Under the pieces are notes generated by a model. That model had not been told where the DNA came from, searched no databases, and was given only the letters and a program-made list of their open reading frames with translations. Positions 35,692 through 42,941 of a stretch of 58,404 bases of DNA are shown here, in pieces. Within the stretch, counting starts at the first letter, position 1; each line of letters begins with the position of its first letter. The stretch covers positions 1 to 58,404 of the forward strand of contig CAVPXC010000006.1 of the NCBI GenBank assembly GCA_963709505.1, given 5' to 3'. A program made the position numbers and the translations under genes. The DNA comes from CAVPXC01 sp963709505. Its GTDB lineage: Bacteria; Chloroflexota; Anaerolineae; JAAEKA01.

Positions 35692-35771
35692 GTAGTGTCA
35701 CCCTGAGGCTCGGCGAAGGGTCCCTACTCTGCAAGACGGGGACCCTTCGCCGAGCCTCAGGGTGACACTAC
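35692..35771. repeat. Long perfect inverted repeat (33-bp arms)
   Basis: Arms 35692-35724 and 35739-35771 are exact inverses around a 14-base loop. It lies in the leader of the GerW-like pair, so it would fold into a very stable RNA hairpin there. It is a different sequence from the repeat at 32312. Confidence 0.9.
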
Positions 35772-35807
35772 ACAAGGATTAATTTACAGAGTAGTAAGGA
35801 GCCTCTG

Positions 35808-36149
35808 ATGAACACAAATTCACCCAAGCCACAGAAAATCGATAAACGCATGCAGGGCGAGCCGATCCAGGCTGGCGGCCGCACCGTTGAGCCGGTCGCA
35901 CGTCTTTCCGGCTTCATCGGTTGGGGCGGTGGCGAGAACGGCAGCGGCGGCGGCGGCTGGTTGAAGCTGACGCCGCAGGAAGTTATTGCACGCGACGCCG
36001 AGGGCGCCGAGCAGCGGATCGACCTGAACGACCCCACCGCGATCGCGCTGCGTGGCGTGGCCATGGTCGGAATGGCTGTCGCCGTCGTGTCGTGGTTGGT
36101 GATGATTCTCGCTTGGATGTTGAGGTCCAGGCGTTCTGTAGGCGAATAA
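35808..36149 (+). CDS. Small GerW/YtfJ-like membrane-anchored protein 1
   Basis: The 113-residue product has AAGGAG before the ATG at 35808. It reads EPIQAGGRTVEPVARLSGFI, then a Gly-rich WGGGENGSGGGG loop, WLKLTPQEVIARDAEGAEQR and a C-terminal helix (ALRGVAMVGMAVAVVSWLVM). The order of strand, Gly-rich loop and strand matches the GerW/YtfJ domain of the next gene but is shorter. It lies 13 bases before that gene, so the two form an operon. Both end in one membrane helix, with the domain presumably on the cytoplasmic side. The biochemical role is unknown. Confidence 0.6.
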   Translation: MNTNSPKPQKIDKRMQGEPIQAGGRTVEPVARLSGFIGWGGGENGSGGGGWLKLTPQEVIARDAEGAEQRIDLNDPTAIALRGVAMVGMAVAVVSWLVMILAWMLRSRRSVGE

Positions 36150-36162
36150 CAAGGAGATAACC

Positions 36163-36555
36163 ATGGAAAACGAGATCAACCAGGCAGCCGAGCCCATCGA
36201 GCGGATGCTCGATCGATTCAATATCGGCGCGGTGTTCGGCGAAGCGACGCATGAAGGCAACGTGACGATCGTGCCCGTTGCTGAGGTCAATGCCATGTTC
36301 GGCTTTGGCTACGGCTCGGGCGAAGGGCCGGCGCCGGCCAAGGCAGGAGAGGACGGCGCCATGGCCACCGGCGGAGGCGGCGGAGGCGGCGGCCGCGGCA
36401 GCGCCAAGCCGCGTGGCGTCCTAAAGATCACGCCGGATGGGGTCAGCTACGAGCCGATCGTCGACCCGTTGCGGATCAGCCTGGCCGGCATTGCCATGGT
36501 GGCTTGGGCTGTCTTCTGGATCACATTGACGATCAGGTCGTTCGTTAAGAAGTAA
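36163..36555 (+). CDS. GerW/YtfJ family membrane-anchored protein 2
   Basis: The 130-residue product has AAGGAG before the ATG. The GerW-family hallmarks are present: ERMLDRFNIGAVFGEATHEG, then NVTIVPVAEVNAMFGFGYGS, a poly-Gly stretch (about residues 70-76), PRGVLKITPDGVSYEPIVDP and a C-terminal hydrophobic helix, ISLAGIAMVAWAVFWITLTI. GerW (YtfJ) is known from endospore formers, where it is needed for germination with some nutrients. Relatives also occur in non-sporulating bacteria with no defined job. No sporulation genes are in this window. A terminator follows. Confidence 0.8.
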   Translation: MENEINQAAEPIERMLDRFNIGAVFGEATHEGNVTIVPVAEVNAMFGFGYGSGEGPAPAKAGEDGAMATGGGGGGGGRGSAKPRGVLKITPDGVSYEPIVDPLRISLAGIAMVAWAVFWITLTIRSFVKK

Positions 36556-36589
36556 TGAGCGGCGGTCACGTCGATCCGGCCAGGCAAAC

Positions 36590-36638
36590 AAGGCGCAGCC
36601 AACGCAGATCCTTAGGACTGCGCTGGTTGCGCCTTTTT
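36590..36638 (+). terminator. Intrinsic terminator of the GerW-like pair
   Basis: Arms of 18 bases with two G-T/mismatch positions (36590-36607 and 36618-36635) end in a T-run (TTTTT, 36634-36638). Confidence 0.75.
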
Positions 36639-36684
36639 GATTGTTGGTCGACTGGTCAGACCGGAAGAGAAAATCGTCAGGTGG

Positions 36685-37437
36685 TTATCTTGGCGACGAC
36701 TCGGATCGATGCCCAGGTTCCGATTTGATCATCAGGTAAACGCTAATAGCCACATAATACCCCATGCACAGGATAGACAGCCACATCACCCAGGGCTGGG
36801 GTGTTGGATATTCGAAGAATAGCAGAAGGATCGTCGCTCCCCAGATGAACACAACTGCGAGCGTGATACGCTGATAAGCTTTCGTGCGCGAGGGATAGAC
36901 ATACCGGGAAGGAATGAACACCAGGACACAAAACAGCGCGATGAGGGCCAGATTGATCCAAGGATCGAGGCGCCAAATAAGCAGATAAAAGGCCACGACA
37001 TTCCAGTAAGATGGGAATCCGGTGAAGTAATGCTGGTCTGTTTTGGCATCCTTCTGGCAGAACTGGTAGGCAGACGCCAACAAGACCGCGATGGCAGCGG
37101 CCTGGGCAAATACAGGCGGCAAGAGCCCGGCCTGATAGAAAATGAAGGCCGGCACGAGAGCATAGGTAATGTAATCGACGATATTATCGAGGAGGGAGCC
37201 ATCGAAACCGGGCAGCACGTCTTGCACACGACAACGCCGGGCAAGCCAGCCGTCCATCCCATCAACCGCCACAGCAGCGCCCATCCAGACAAAGGTCTCT
37301 TGCCATGCATGCCGTTGTATGGCAAGAATAGCCAGGTAACCCCATACGACGCCGCTGGCCGTGAATAGATGAACCCCCCAGGCCGAAGCTTTGGCGGCCC
37401 GGGAGATTGGGACGGCTGTGCGATTAGAATGAAACAT
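36685..37437 (-). CDS. CDP-alcohol phosphatidyltransferase, phosphatidylcholine synthase-like
   Basis: The 250-residue multi-pass membrane enzyme has the family motif DGMDGWLARRCRVQDVLPGF then DGSLLDNIVDY (about residues 54-83), which binds CDP-diacylglycerol and metal. The extended spacing and the NIVDYITYALVPAFIFY continuation fit the Pcs branch, which makes phosphatidylcholine directly from CDP-diacylglycerol and choline, more than PgsA or PssA. About eight hydrophobic segments are present. The start at 37437 (MFHSNRTAVPIS) is chosen; a start at 37461 adds eight residues. It is monocistronic on the minus strand. Confidence 0.8.
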   Translation of the reverse strand: MFHSNRTAVPISRAAKASAWGVHLFTASGVVWGYLAILAIQRHAWQETFVWMGAAVAVDGMDGWLARRCRVQDVLPGFDGSLLDNIVDYITYALVPAFIFYQAGLLPPVFAQAAAIAVLLASAYQFCQKDAKTDQHYFTGFPSYWNVVAFYLLIWRLDPWINLALIALFCVLVFIPSRYVYPSRTKAYQRITLAVVFIWGATILLLFFEYPTPQPWVMWLSILCMGYYVAISVYLMIKSEPGHRSESSPR

Positions 37438-37692
37438 GCAAATACCCCGATCTTCGAGCACAGTCAGCTGGTTGAACTGCGATCATCATTTATGCGGACT
37501 ACGGATGCTCGGAAATTCTACCACGTATGCTGCCATTTCGCAACGATGGTATATAGGTCAAGCTGGGCTTCTCATGGGTAAAGCTGCCATACGGCCAAAG
37601 CGCGTTACTTCCGCGAAATCGGGAGCTATCCGAGGAAGCTGGATGCCTTTGTGCGTGGGTATGACGGAAATAGCGCGTGCGATGACTAGACC

Positions 37693-37780
37693 CTTCGGGT
37701 TTCTCGTCTCGAACTCGCTACCGGGAAGTTGGCGTTAGCTGCTCGAACCGGCAACTCGTTCAAGGACGAGAAACCCGAAG
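37693..37780. repeat. Inverted repeat with 16-bp arms in the gap before the HIT gene
   Basis: CTTCGGGTTTCTCGTC (37693-37708) pairs with its exact inverse at 37765-37780. The first ten bases are shared with the 32312-32394 repeat, and CTGCCCCCAACGCGAAA follows at about 37808. It belongs to the same intergenic repeat family. The rest of 37438-37968 holds no gene. Confidence 0.75.
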
Positions 37781-37846
37781 AGCTTGCCCTGAGGCCGCCG
37801 AAGGGGTCTGCCCCCAACGCGAAATGCGCCCGATTTACAATCGCAC

Positions 37847-37875
37847 TTGACTTGACTGATGCTTTCTGGTACACT
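37847..37875 (+). promoter_or_regulatory. sigma70 promoter of the HIT gene
   Basis: TTGACT (37847-37852) and TACACT (37870-37875) are separated by 17 bases, about 94 bases before the start codon. Confidence 0.65.
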
Positions 37876-37968
37876 AGCACATCGTTACCAGAGTTGTGAG
37901 CAGTACTGCGTTTGTTACCTTCTTGTCTTCTAATCGCGCGGCGCTTGACGCCAGTAAGGAGCACGCAG

Positions 37969-38484
37969 TTGGACCACCTATGGTCGCCGTGGCGTTTGGA
38001 GTATATCTTGGGTCCAAAAGCCCCGCATTGCGTCTTCTGTCAAAAACCTGTTGCAGGCAATGACGAGACGGAGCACATCTTGGTGCGTGGCCAGACCTGC
38101 TACATCACTCTCAATCGTTACCCATACAACAATGGCCACCTTCTCGTCGTGCCGTACGTTCATGCACCTAGCCTGGAAGACCTACCTGCAGCGACCCTAA
38201 CCGAATTGATGCTGCTGGTCAACCAAGGCATGGCCGCACTTCGTTTAGCCATGCGCCCGCAGGGCTTCAACGTGGGCGCCAACCTCGGCAAAGTCGCCGG
38301 CGCCGGCATCGAAGCCCACGTCCATGTCCACGTGGTGCCTCGATGGAGTGCGGACACCAATTTCATGACGGTCGTCGGCCAAACCCGCACGATCCCAGAA
38401 TCGCTCGACCAAACCTTCAGCGGCCTGCGCCAGGCCCTGGCAACACTGGCTGTGACCGAAAAAAAGACAACCAGTATCCCATGA
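37969..38484 (+). CDS. HIT family nucleotide hydrolase/phosphorylase
   Basis: The 171-residue product starts with a TTG at 37969 behind AAGGAG at 37956-37961. It opens LDHLWSPWRLEYILGPKAP, with a zinc-like CVFC, and continues ITLNRYPYNNGHLLVVPYVH. The HIT triad is AHVHVHVVPRW (HxHxHxx), with the middle His as nucleophile. The opening WSPWR and layout match the Ap4A phosphorylase-like HIT proteins of actinobacteria and chloroflexi, which cleave dinucleotide polyphosphates. The upstream ORF extension is rejected because the ribosome site fits the TTG. Confidence 0.85.
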   Translation: MDHLWSPWRLEYILGPKAPHCVFCQKPVAGNDETEHILVRGQTCYITLNRYPYNNGHLLVVPYVHAPSLEDLPAATLTELMLLVNQGMAALRLAMRPQGFNVGANLGKVAGAGIEAHVHVHVVPRWSADTNFMTVVGQTRTIPESLDQTFSGLRQALATLAVTEKKTTSIP

Positions 38485-38580
38485 CCGGAGGCTTTCTACT
38501 GACTTGAACCGAGAAGTCACGTACAATTGAATAGGATCGACACTCAGAAAAAAGTACCAGGAGATTGACTTTTATGCTCG

Positions 38581-40881
38581 ATGCAGAACTCTTTGCCCAA
38601 AGCCATGCGCTGGTACCGGATCGACTTGCACCTTCACACTCCGAGCTCGGAAGATTACGCCGAAAAAGAAGCAAGTTACCTGGATATCCTCAAAGAAGCC
38701 GAGCGCCGTGGCTTAGACTTGATTGCTTTTACAGATCACAACACCGTTGCCGGTTACGAGGCCCTGTTCGATGAGATAGACTTTCTGGAAAAACTGGAAC
38801 AGCGTGGACGATTGCAGGATCACGAGCGGGAGGAGGTGGAAGAGTACCGAAGGCTGTTGAAGAAGATAACAGTGCTACCGGGCTTTGAATTCACCTCTCG
38901 TTTCGGCTCACATACCCTGGGCGTCTTTCCTCCCGAGGGTCAAGCCAGCATCCCAAAACTTAAGGCTGTGCTTAACCAGCTCGGCGTGTCCTACGAAAAG
39001 ATGAATCTGGGCACGACCTCGGTACCCGGCACGCAGGCCTTTCTCGAGGCCTATAAGATCATCAACGAGGCGGGTGGCATCGTCATTGCTGCCCATATCA
39101 ACTCGCCCACCGGTGTGTTGGCGATTGCCAACAACCTGCCTACGGGCGCGCTGCGAATTAGCGCAACCCAAAGCTCCTATCTCCACGCTCTGGAATTCTC
39201 GGGCTTTCATAACCCGCAACTGCAGGGCTTTTCCAGCCCCCACTGGTACGACGGCACCAACCTGGGCTACGAGCGTCGCATGTTCTGCCTGCAGGGATCC
39301 GACGCGCATCGCGTTACCCAGGACCAGAACGATACGATGCATCGCTGGGGGATCGGAGACCGGCCCACCGAGGCGCTCCTCGCCGAACAGACCTTCGACG
39401 CCTTGCTACAGCTCTTCCTGAGCAAGGACTACGACCGGCTTCGCGTCCCCTTCGTCTCCGACGTCACCCGCTACAACCGCATCGCCGACGCTCACACGGC
39501 TGGCCCGTCCGATCGCCAAATCCTGAGCGCAAACTGTACCGACGATACGGACCAAATGTGCCGGCACGTCGTTGCTCTCGCTAACTCCGGAGGCGGCACG
39601 ATCTTCTTGGGGATGGACCCCGACCCGAAGATACCGGTCGCCGGCCTGGCCGACGCCACCTCCGCCATGCGGACCTTCCAGGCCGCAGTGAGCGAGCTGA
39701 TCTTTCCACAGCCCGATTGGTCAGTCGATATCATACCCTACGAAGGGCATGAGGTCATCCAGATCGAGGTGCGCGACGCTCAGCGCAAGCCCTGCTACAT
39801 GCGGGAACAAGAGGATCGCGCGATCTACGTCCGCCACAACAGCGAGACGGTTCTTGCCAGCCATGGCGACCTGATCGACATGTTGCACAACGAAGGCGAT
39901 GACGGCCTGGCCCACAGCGGTCAGTTCGATAGCCAGGTGCGCATGCTGTCGTCTGGGGTCGAACAGCCCAAGTCCGGGGTCGAGATTGTCGGCGTTACGC
40001 TGCGCGGCGACACCGAATACTTCCGGGTTGTCGACCTCCGCACCAACCGCGAGAGCCAGGTCTCCGAATACACGGCCACATCGGTCTGGCTATATGCCAT
40101 CAAAGGCTATCAGGAGATCCGCACGCGTCTGCAAGACCTGCATCACCAAGTGCGCTGGAACGGGCAGATCGGCCTGTGGCGCGTCTACCGCGAAAACGAA
40201 TACTACGACCAGCGTAACCGGGTCAAGTGCGATCTGGTCTTCCGCAACGAAGAAGGCCGCATCGAGCACATATTCATGGCCGTCGCCGTGGGTTGGATCG
40301 GGCCGGCCTGGGATGCCTTGTTCGAGGTCGATCCGCCGGCAGCGGTGGCTGCCGTTCCACTGCCGGCGGATCGCAAGGTCCGCTGGCGCGGCAACATGGG
40401 CGTCAATACGGTGCTTCGTACCCCCGAAGGCCTGTTCTGCAACCTGGTGTTCCGCAACCGCCAGGGCCGGGATCTGTTCTATGGCCGAGTGCCCTGTGAC
40501 CGGCTGCAGGCAGAGTGGATCGAGATGTTAGCCGTCGAGTTGCCGCGCTCCGGGCTCGAGGTGATGGAAGTGCACGAGAATGGCTCCGACCCGCAGTACA
40601 AGTTCCACAACCTGGGCAACCGCCACGTCGAGAGCCGGCTTTGGACCCCGGATATGCTCAAAGACGGCAGCCTGCGCCATTACGCTTTACGCATGCACCT
40701 GGATCAAGACCGCCCTCTCGACGAAAGCCAGGTGAGCTGGCTAGGCAACATCGGTTATCTGCGGCGATCTTACACCGCGGCGGACCTGGTGTATCGCGAC
40801 CCTAACGGCGAAGACCACATCTACTACGGCGCCCGCTGGGACGACCTGAATAGCGAATGGCTGCAGCTGTCCGGCGTCTGA
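38581..40881 (+). CDS. PHP-domain and AlbA_2 (Schlafen-type) fusion with three C-terminal repeats
   Basis: The 766-residue frame is intact. The N-terminal PHP metallophosphoesterase has DLHLHTP (15-21), FTDHN (50-54), GFEFT and a late GSDAHR. Around residue 330 an AlbA_2/Schlafen-type domain follows: CRHVVALANSGGGTIFLGMD, then VIQIEVRDAQRKPCYMREQE and IYVRHNSETVLAS. AlbA_2 domains bind nucleic acid. The last 250 residues hold three diverged repeats marked by VRWNGQIG (about 524), VRWRGNMG (about 600) and VSWLGNIG (about 718), each with a later LVFR/LVYR. Start caution: AGGAG is best spaced for an ATG at 38575 in another frame (MLDAELFAQSHA), so an indel near 38605 is possible; an ATG at 38605 is also in frame. 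A role in nucleic-acid processing or defence is inference. Confidence 0.8.
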   Translation: MQNSLPKAMRWYRIDLHLHTPSSEDYAEKEASYLDILKEAERRGLDLIAFTDHNTVAGYEALFDEIDFLEKLEQRGRLQDHEREEVEEYRRLLKKITVLPGFEFTSRFGSHTLGVFPPEGQASIPKLKAVLNQLGVSYEKMNLGTTSVPGTQAFLEAYKIINEAGGIVIAAHINSPTGVLAIANNLPTGALRISATQSSYLHALEFSGFHNPQLQGFSSPHWYDGTNLGYERRMFCLQGSDAHRVTQDQNDTMHRWGIGDRPTEALLAEQTFDALLQLFLSKDYDRLRVPFVSDVTRYNRIADAHTAGPSDRQILSANCTDDTDQMCRHVVALANSGGGTIFLGMDPDPKIPVAGLADATSAMRTFQAAVSELIFPQPDWSVDIIPYEGHEVIQIEVRDAQRKPCYMREQEDRAIYVRHNSETVLASHGDLIDMLHNEGDDGLAHSGQFDSQVRMLSSGVEQPKSGVEIVGVTLRGDTEYFRVVDLRTNRESQVSEYTATSVWLYAIKGYQEIRTRLQDLHHQVRWNGQIGLWRVYRENEYYDQRNRVKCDLVFRNEEGRIEHIFMAVAVGWIGPAWDALFEVDPPAAVAAVPLPADRKVRWRGNMGVNTVLRTPEGLFCNLVFRNRQGRDLFYGRVPCDRLQAEWIEMLAVELPRSGLEVMEVHENGSDPQYKFHNLGNRHVESRLWTPDMLKDGSLRHYALRMHLDQDRPLDESQVSWLGNIGYLRRSYTAADLVYRDPNGEDHIYYGARWDDLNSEWLQLSGV

Positions 40882-40927
40882 CAGGTGTCATGCTGAAGGC
40901 CGCCGAAGCATCCCCCGCACCATCGAT

Positions 40928-40962
40928 AAAAGGCGCATCTCTTGCCGAGAGATGCGCCTTTT
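40928..40962 (+). terminator. Intrinsic terminator after the PHP-AlbA_2 gene
   Basis: Perfect 15-base arms (40928-40942, 40948-40962) surround a 5-base loop. A-run and T-run ends make it bidirectional. Confidence 0.85.
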
Positions 40963-41154
40963 GAATTCTCTGGAAGCTTGGGGGGCACTGTTTCTTGTGA
41001 AATCGCCAAATTCGTCGCAAAAATATGATGTAACGCATAGTTTAATTCGCCAACTGGGGGTAAACTGACCAAAAGCAGCGTGAATAGTTAGAAGTGGTTT
41101 CGAGCTGCCACCAATGCGCAGCCACCTAGACATTTTCATTGCGAGGATTTGGTC

Positions 41155-41586
41155 ATGAATACAGTAGCGGAAATCATGACGACCGCCGTGGTAACCATCG
41201 AGCCTCAGAACAGTGTGGCGACCGCCATCCGTTTGATGCGCCAAGGCCAAATGCGCCGTCTACCAGTGGTAGAAAACGGAGGTCTCGTCGGCATCGTTAC
41301 TAGCGGCGACCTGCGTCGCATCACCGGCCTGTCATCCGTTCTGCACGACCCCAGCCAGGACAATTTCCTCTGGCACCACATCCCGATAGAGAATGTGATG
41401 AGCCGCAATCCCACGACACTCGAGGCCGAGACACCGATCTGCGAAGCAGCGCGCTTGCTCGTGGAAAGTAAGATCGGCGGCGTACCGATTGTGGACCAAG
41501 GTAAACTGGTCGGGATCGTGACGACCAGCGATCTCTTGGCAACCCTCATGGCTGATGAGGAGTGCTCGCCCCCAGAACTACCCTAA
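41155..41586 (+). CDS. CBS-domain pair protein
   Basis: The 143-residue product consists only of two CBS motifs. The first is MNTVAEIMTTAVVTIEPQNS then RRLPVVENGGLVGIVTSGDL; the second is IENVMSRNPTTLEAETPICE then GGVPIVDQGKLVGIVTTSDL. Paired CBS modules bind adenosyl ligands (AMP, ATP, SAM) and act as energy sensors. GAGG precedes the ATG at 41155. A perfect hairpin follows the stop, so it is a single-gene unit. Its target protein is unknown. Confidence 0.9.
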   Translation: MNTVAEIMTTAVVTIEPQNSVATAIRLMRQGQMRRLPVVENGGLVGIVTSGDLRRITGLSSVLHDPSQDNFLWHHIPIENVMSRNPTTLEAETPICEAARLLVESKIGGVPIVDQGKLVGIVTTSDLLATLMADEECSPPELP

Positions 41587-41592
41587 TGATTT

Positions 41593-41626
41593 AGATTGGA
41601 CCTTTCTTCGGAGAAAGGTCCAATCT
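41593..41626 (+). terminator. Hairpin after the CBS gene
   Basis: Perfect 15-base arms (41593-41607, 41612-41626) enclose a TCGG loop and begin 6 bases after the stop. No T-run follows directly. Confidence 0.7.
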
Positions 41627-41753
41627 GCGCTCTTAACTAAATGAGTACACTTCCCGCACCCATCCACGGCGTCCAGCTGAAATCAGCCAAAGCACGTCGC
41701 GTCGCCCGACTCCTACGACGACCGATCGCCCTCTCGGTGGCAAGGATCTCATT

Positions 41754-42740
41754 GTGCTGGTAGGAATCACGGGAATCACCGGTTTTATCGGCGGGCGCCT
41801 GGCCGAACGACTGCTCGCCAAGGGCTTGCGAGTGCGCGGCTTGGCGCGGCGTCCGGACGATGCCGCCTGGTTGGCGGAACAGGGCGCTCAAATAGCGCCT
41901 GGCAACCTGCTCGATCGCGCGTCGCTGACACGAGCCATCTCTGACTGTGATGTCGTGTTGCACGCTGCGGCCTGGACCGGTGGACCCGATCTGCGCCCCG
42001 ATCAAGCGTGGGAGACCAACGTCACGGCGACGGATTGGCTGCTGGAGGCGGCCGGCAGCGCTGGCGTCTCGCAATTCATCTACTTCAGCAGCGTGGCCGT
42101 CTACGGCCTCAACACTGCGCCGGTCGTCGACGAGACCGCGACCACCCCGCCCGTAGGCCAACTTTACCCCGACAGCAAAATCGCGGCCGAGGCCCTCGTG
42201 CACAGTGCCCAGGCCGCCGGGCTGGCCACCACCATTATCCGCCCCGCTTGCACCTATGGCCCGCGCGGGGGCGCATGGACCGTGGGGCCGATCCAGCAGA
42301 TCAAGAATGGCAGCCTGGTACTCCTGGGCCGTGACCAGGGCTGGGTCAATACCGGCTACATCGACAATCTGGTAGATGGCGTGCTGTTGGCGATCGAGAG
42401 GCCGGCGGCGCTCGGCGAAATCTTCAACCTGTGCGATGGCTCTGCCGTCACCTACCGCGATTTCTATTTGCGCTACGCCGCCATGCTCGGCAAGCGCCGG
42501 TTGCCAACAGTCCCGGCCTGGTTGGCACACGCCGCCGTCAGCGCGCCGGGAAAGGCCCTCCGCCGCCTGTCGGGCCGGCCGGTCGCCGGTCCCTGGAGCT
42601 ACCATTTTCGCTTCAACCCCAGCCGCTTCAGCATCGACAAAGCGCGCCGTCTGTTGGGCTACGAGCCACGCGTCGGCTTCGACGAAGGCATGCGTCGCAC
42701 CGAGGACTGGCTGCGAGCCGCAGGGTATTTGGAACAGTGA
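41754..42740 (+). CDS. NAD-dependent epimerase/dehydratase (extended SDR)
   Basis: The 328-residue product has the Rossmann nucleotide loop GITGITGFIGGRLAERLL (residues 4-21) and IYFSSVAVYG. The catalytic YPDSK provides Tyr and Lys of the YxxxK pair, and IIRPACTYGPRG is the substrate-loop signature. It belongs with the sugar-nucleotide epimerases and 3-beta-HSD-like dehydratases; the precise substrate cannot be fixed. The start is a GTG at 41754 behind AAGGA. An inverted array of heptamer repeats begins right at the stop codon. Confidence 0.85.
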   Translation: MLVGITGITGFIGGRLAERLLAKGLRVRGLARRPDDAAWLAEQGAQIAPGNLLDRASLTRAISDCDVVLHAAAWTGGPDLRPDQAWETNVTATDWLLEAAGSAGVSQFIYFSSVAVYGLNTAPVVDETATTPPVGQLYPDSKIAAEALVHSAQAAGLATTIIRPACTYGPRGGAWTVGPIQQIKNGSLVLLGRDQGWVNTGYIDNLVDGVLLAIERPAALGEIFNLCDGSAVTYRDFYLRYAAMLGKRRLPTVPAWLAHAAVSAPGKALRRLSGRPVAGPWSYHFRFNPSRFSIDKARRLLGYEPRVGFDEGMRRTEDWLRAAGYLEQ

Positions 42741-42850
42741 ACAGTCAACGGTCAACAGTCAACAGTCAACAGTCAACAGTGCAGACTGCTTACTGTTACT
42801 GTTGACTGTTGACTGTTGACCGTTGACTGTTCACTGTTCACTGTTCACTA
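42731..42850. repeat. Inverted arrays of a heptamer (AGTCAAC / GTTGACT)
   Basis: About six tandem copies of a GTCAACA-like unit on the left and the mirror TGTTGAC units on the right flank a short spacer (about 42780-42800). They form a long imperfect hairpin overlapping the end of the epimerase gene. It lies in the gap before glgP and may terminate transcription. The repeat-unit style recurs with another heptamer at 46223. Confidence 0.85.
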
Positions 42851-42875
42851 CTAGGGGCCTGAAGACACTCCGTTC

Positions 42876-42904
42876 TTGTCGATCACGTCCCACATCGGTA
42901 TAAT
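42876..42904 (+). promoter_or_regulatory. glgP promoter
   Basis: TTGTCG (42876-42881) and TATAAT (42899-42904) are spaced by 17 bases, 38 bases before the start codon at 42942. Confidence 0.65.
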
Positions 42905-42941
42905 CCCTATGGTCAACCCAGGCAACAAAGGAGGAAACTCA

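Noticed and set aside
42731..42850. Possible CRISPR array
   Set aside because: The units are 7 bases, contiguous and inverted in the second half, with no spacers.
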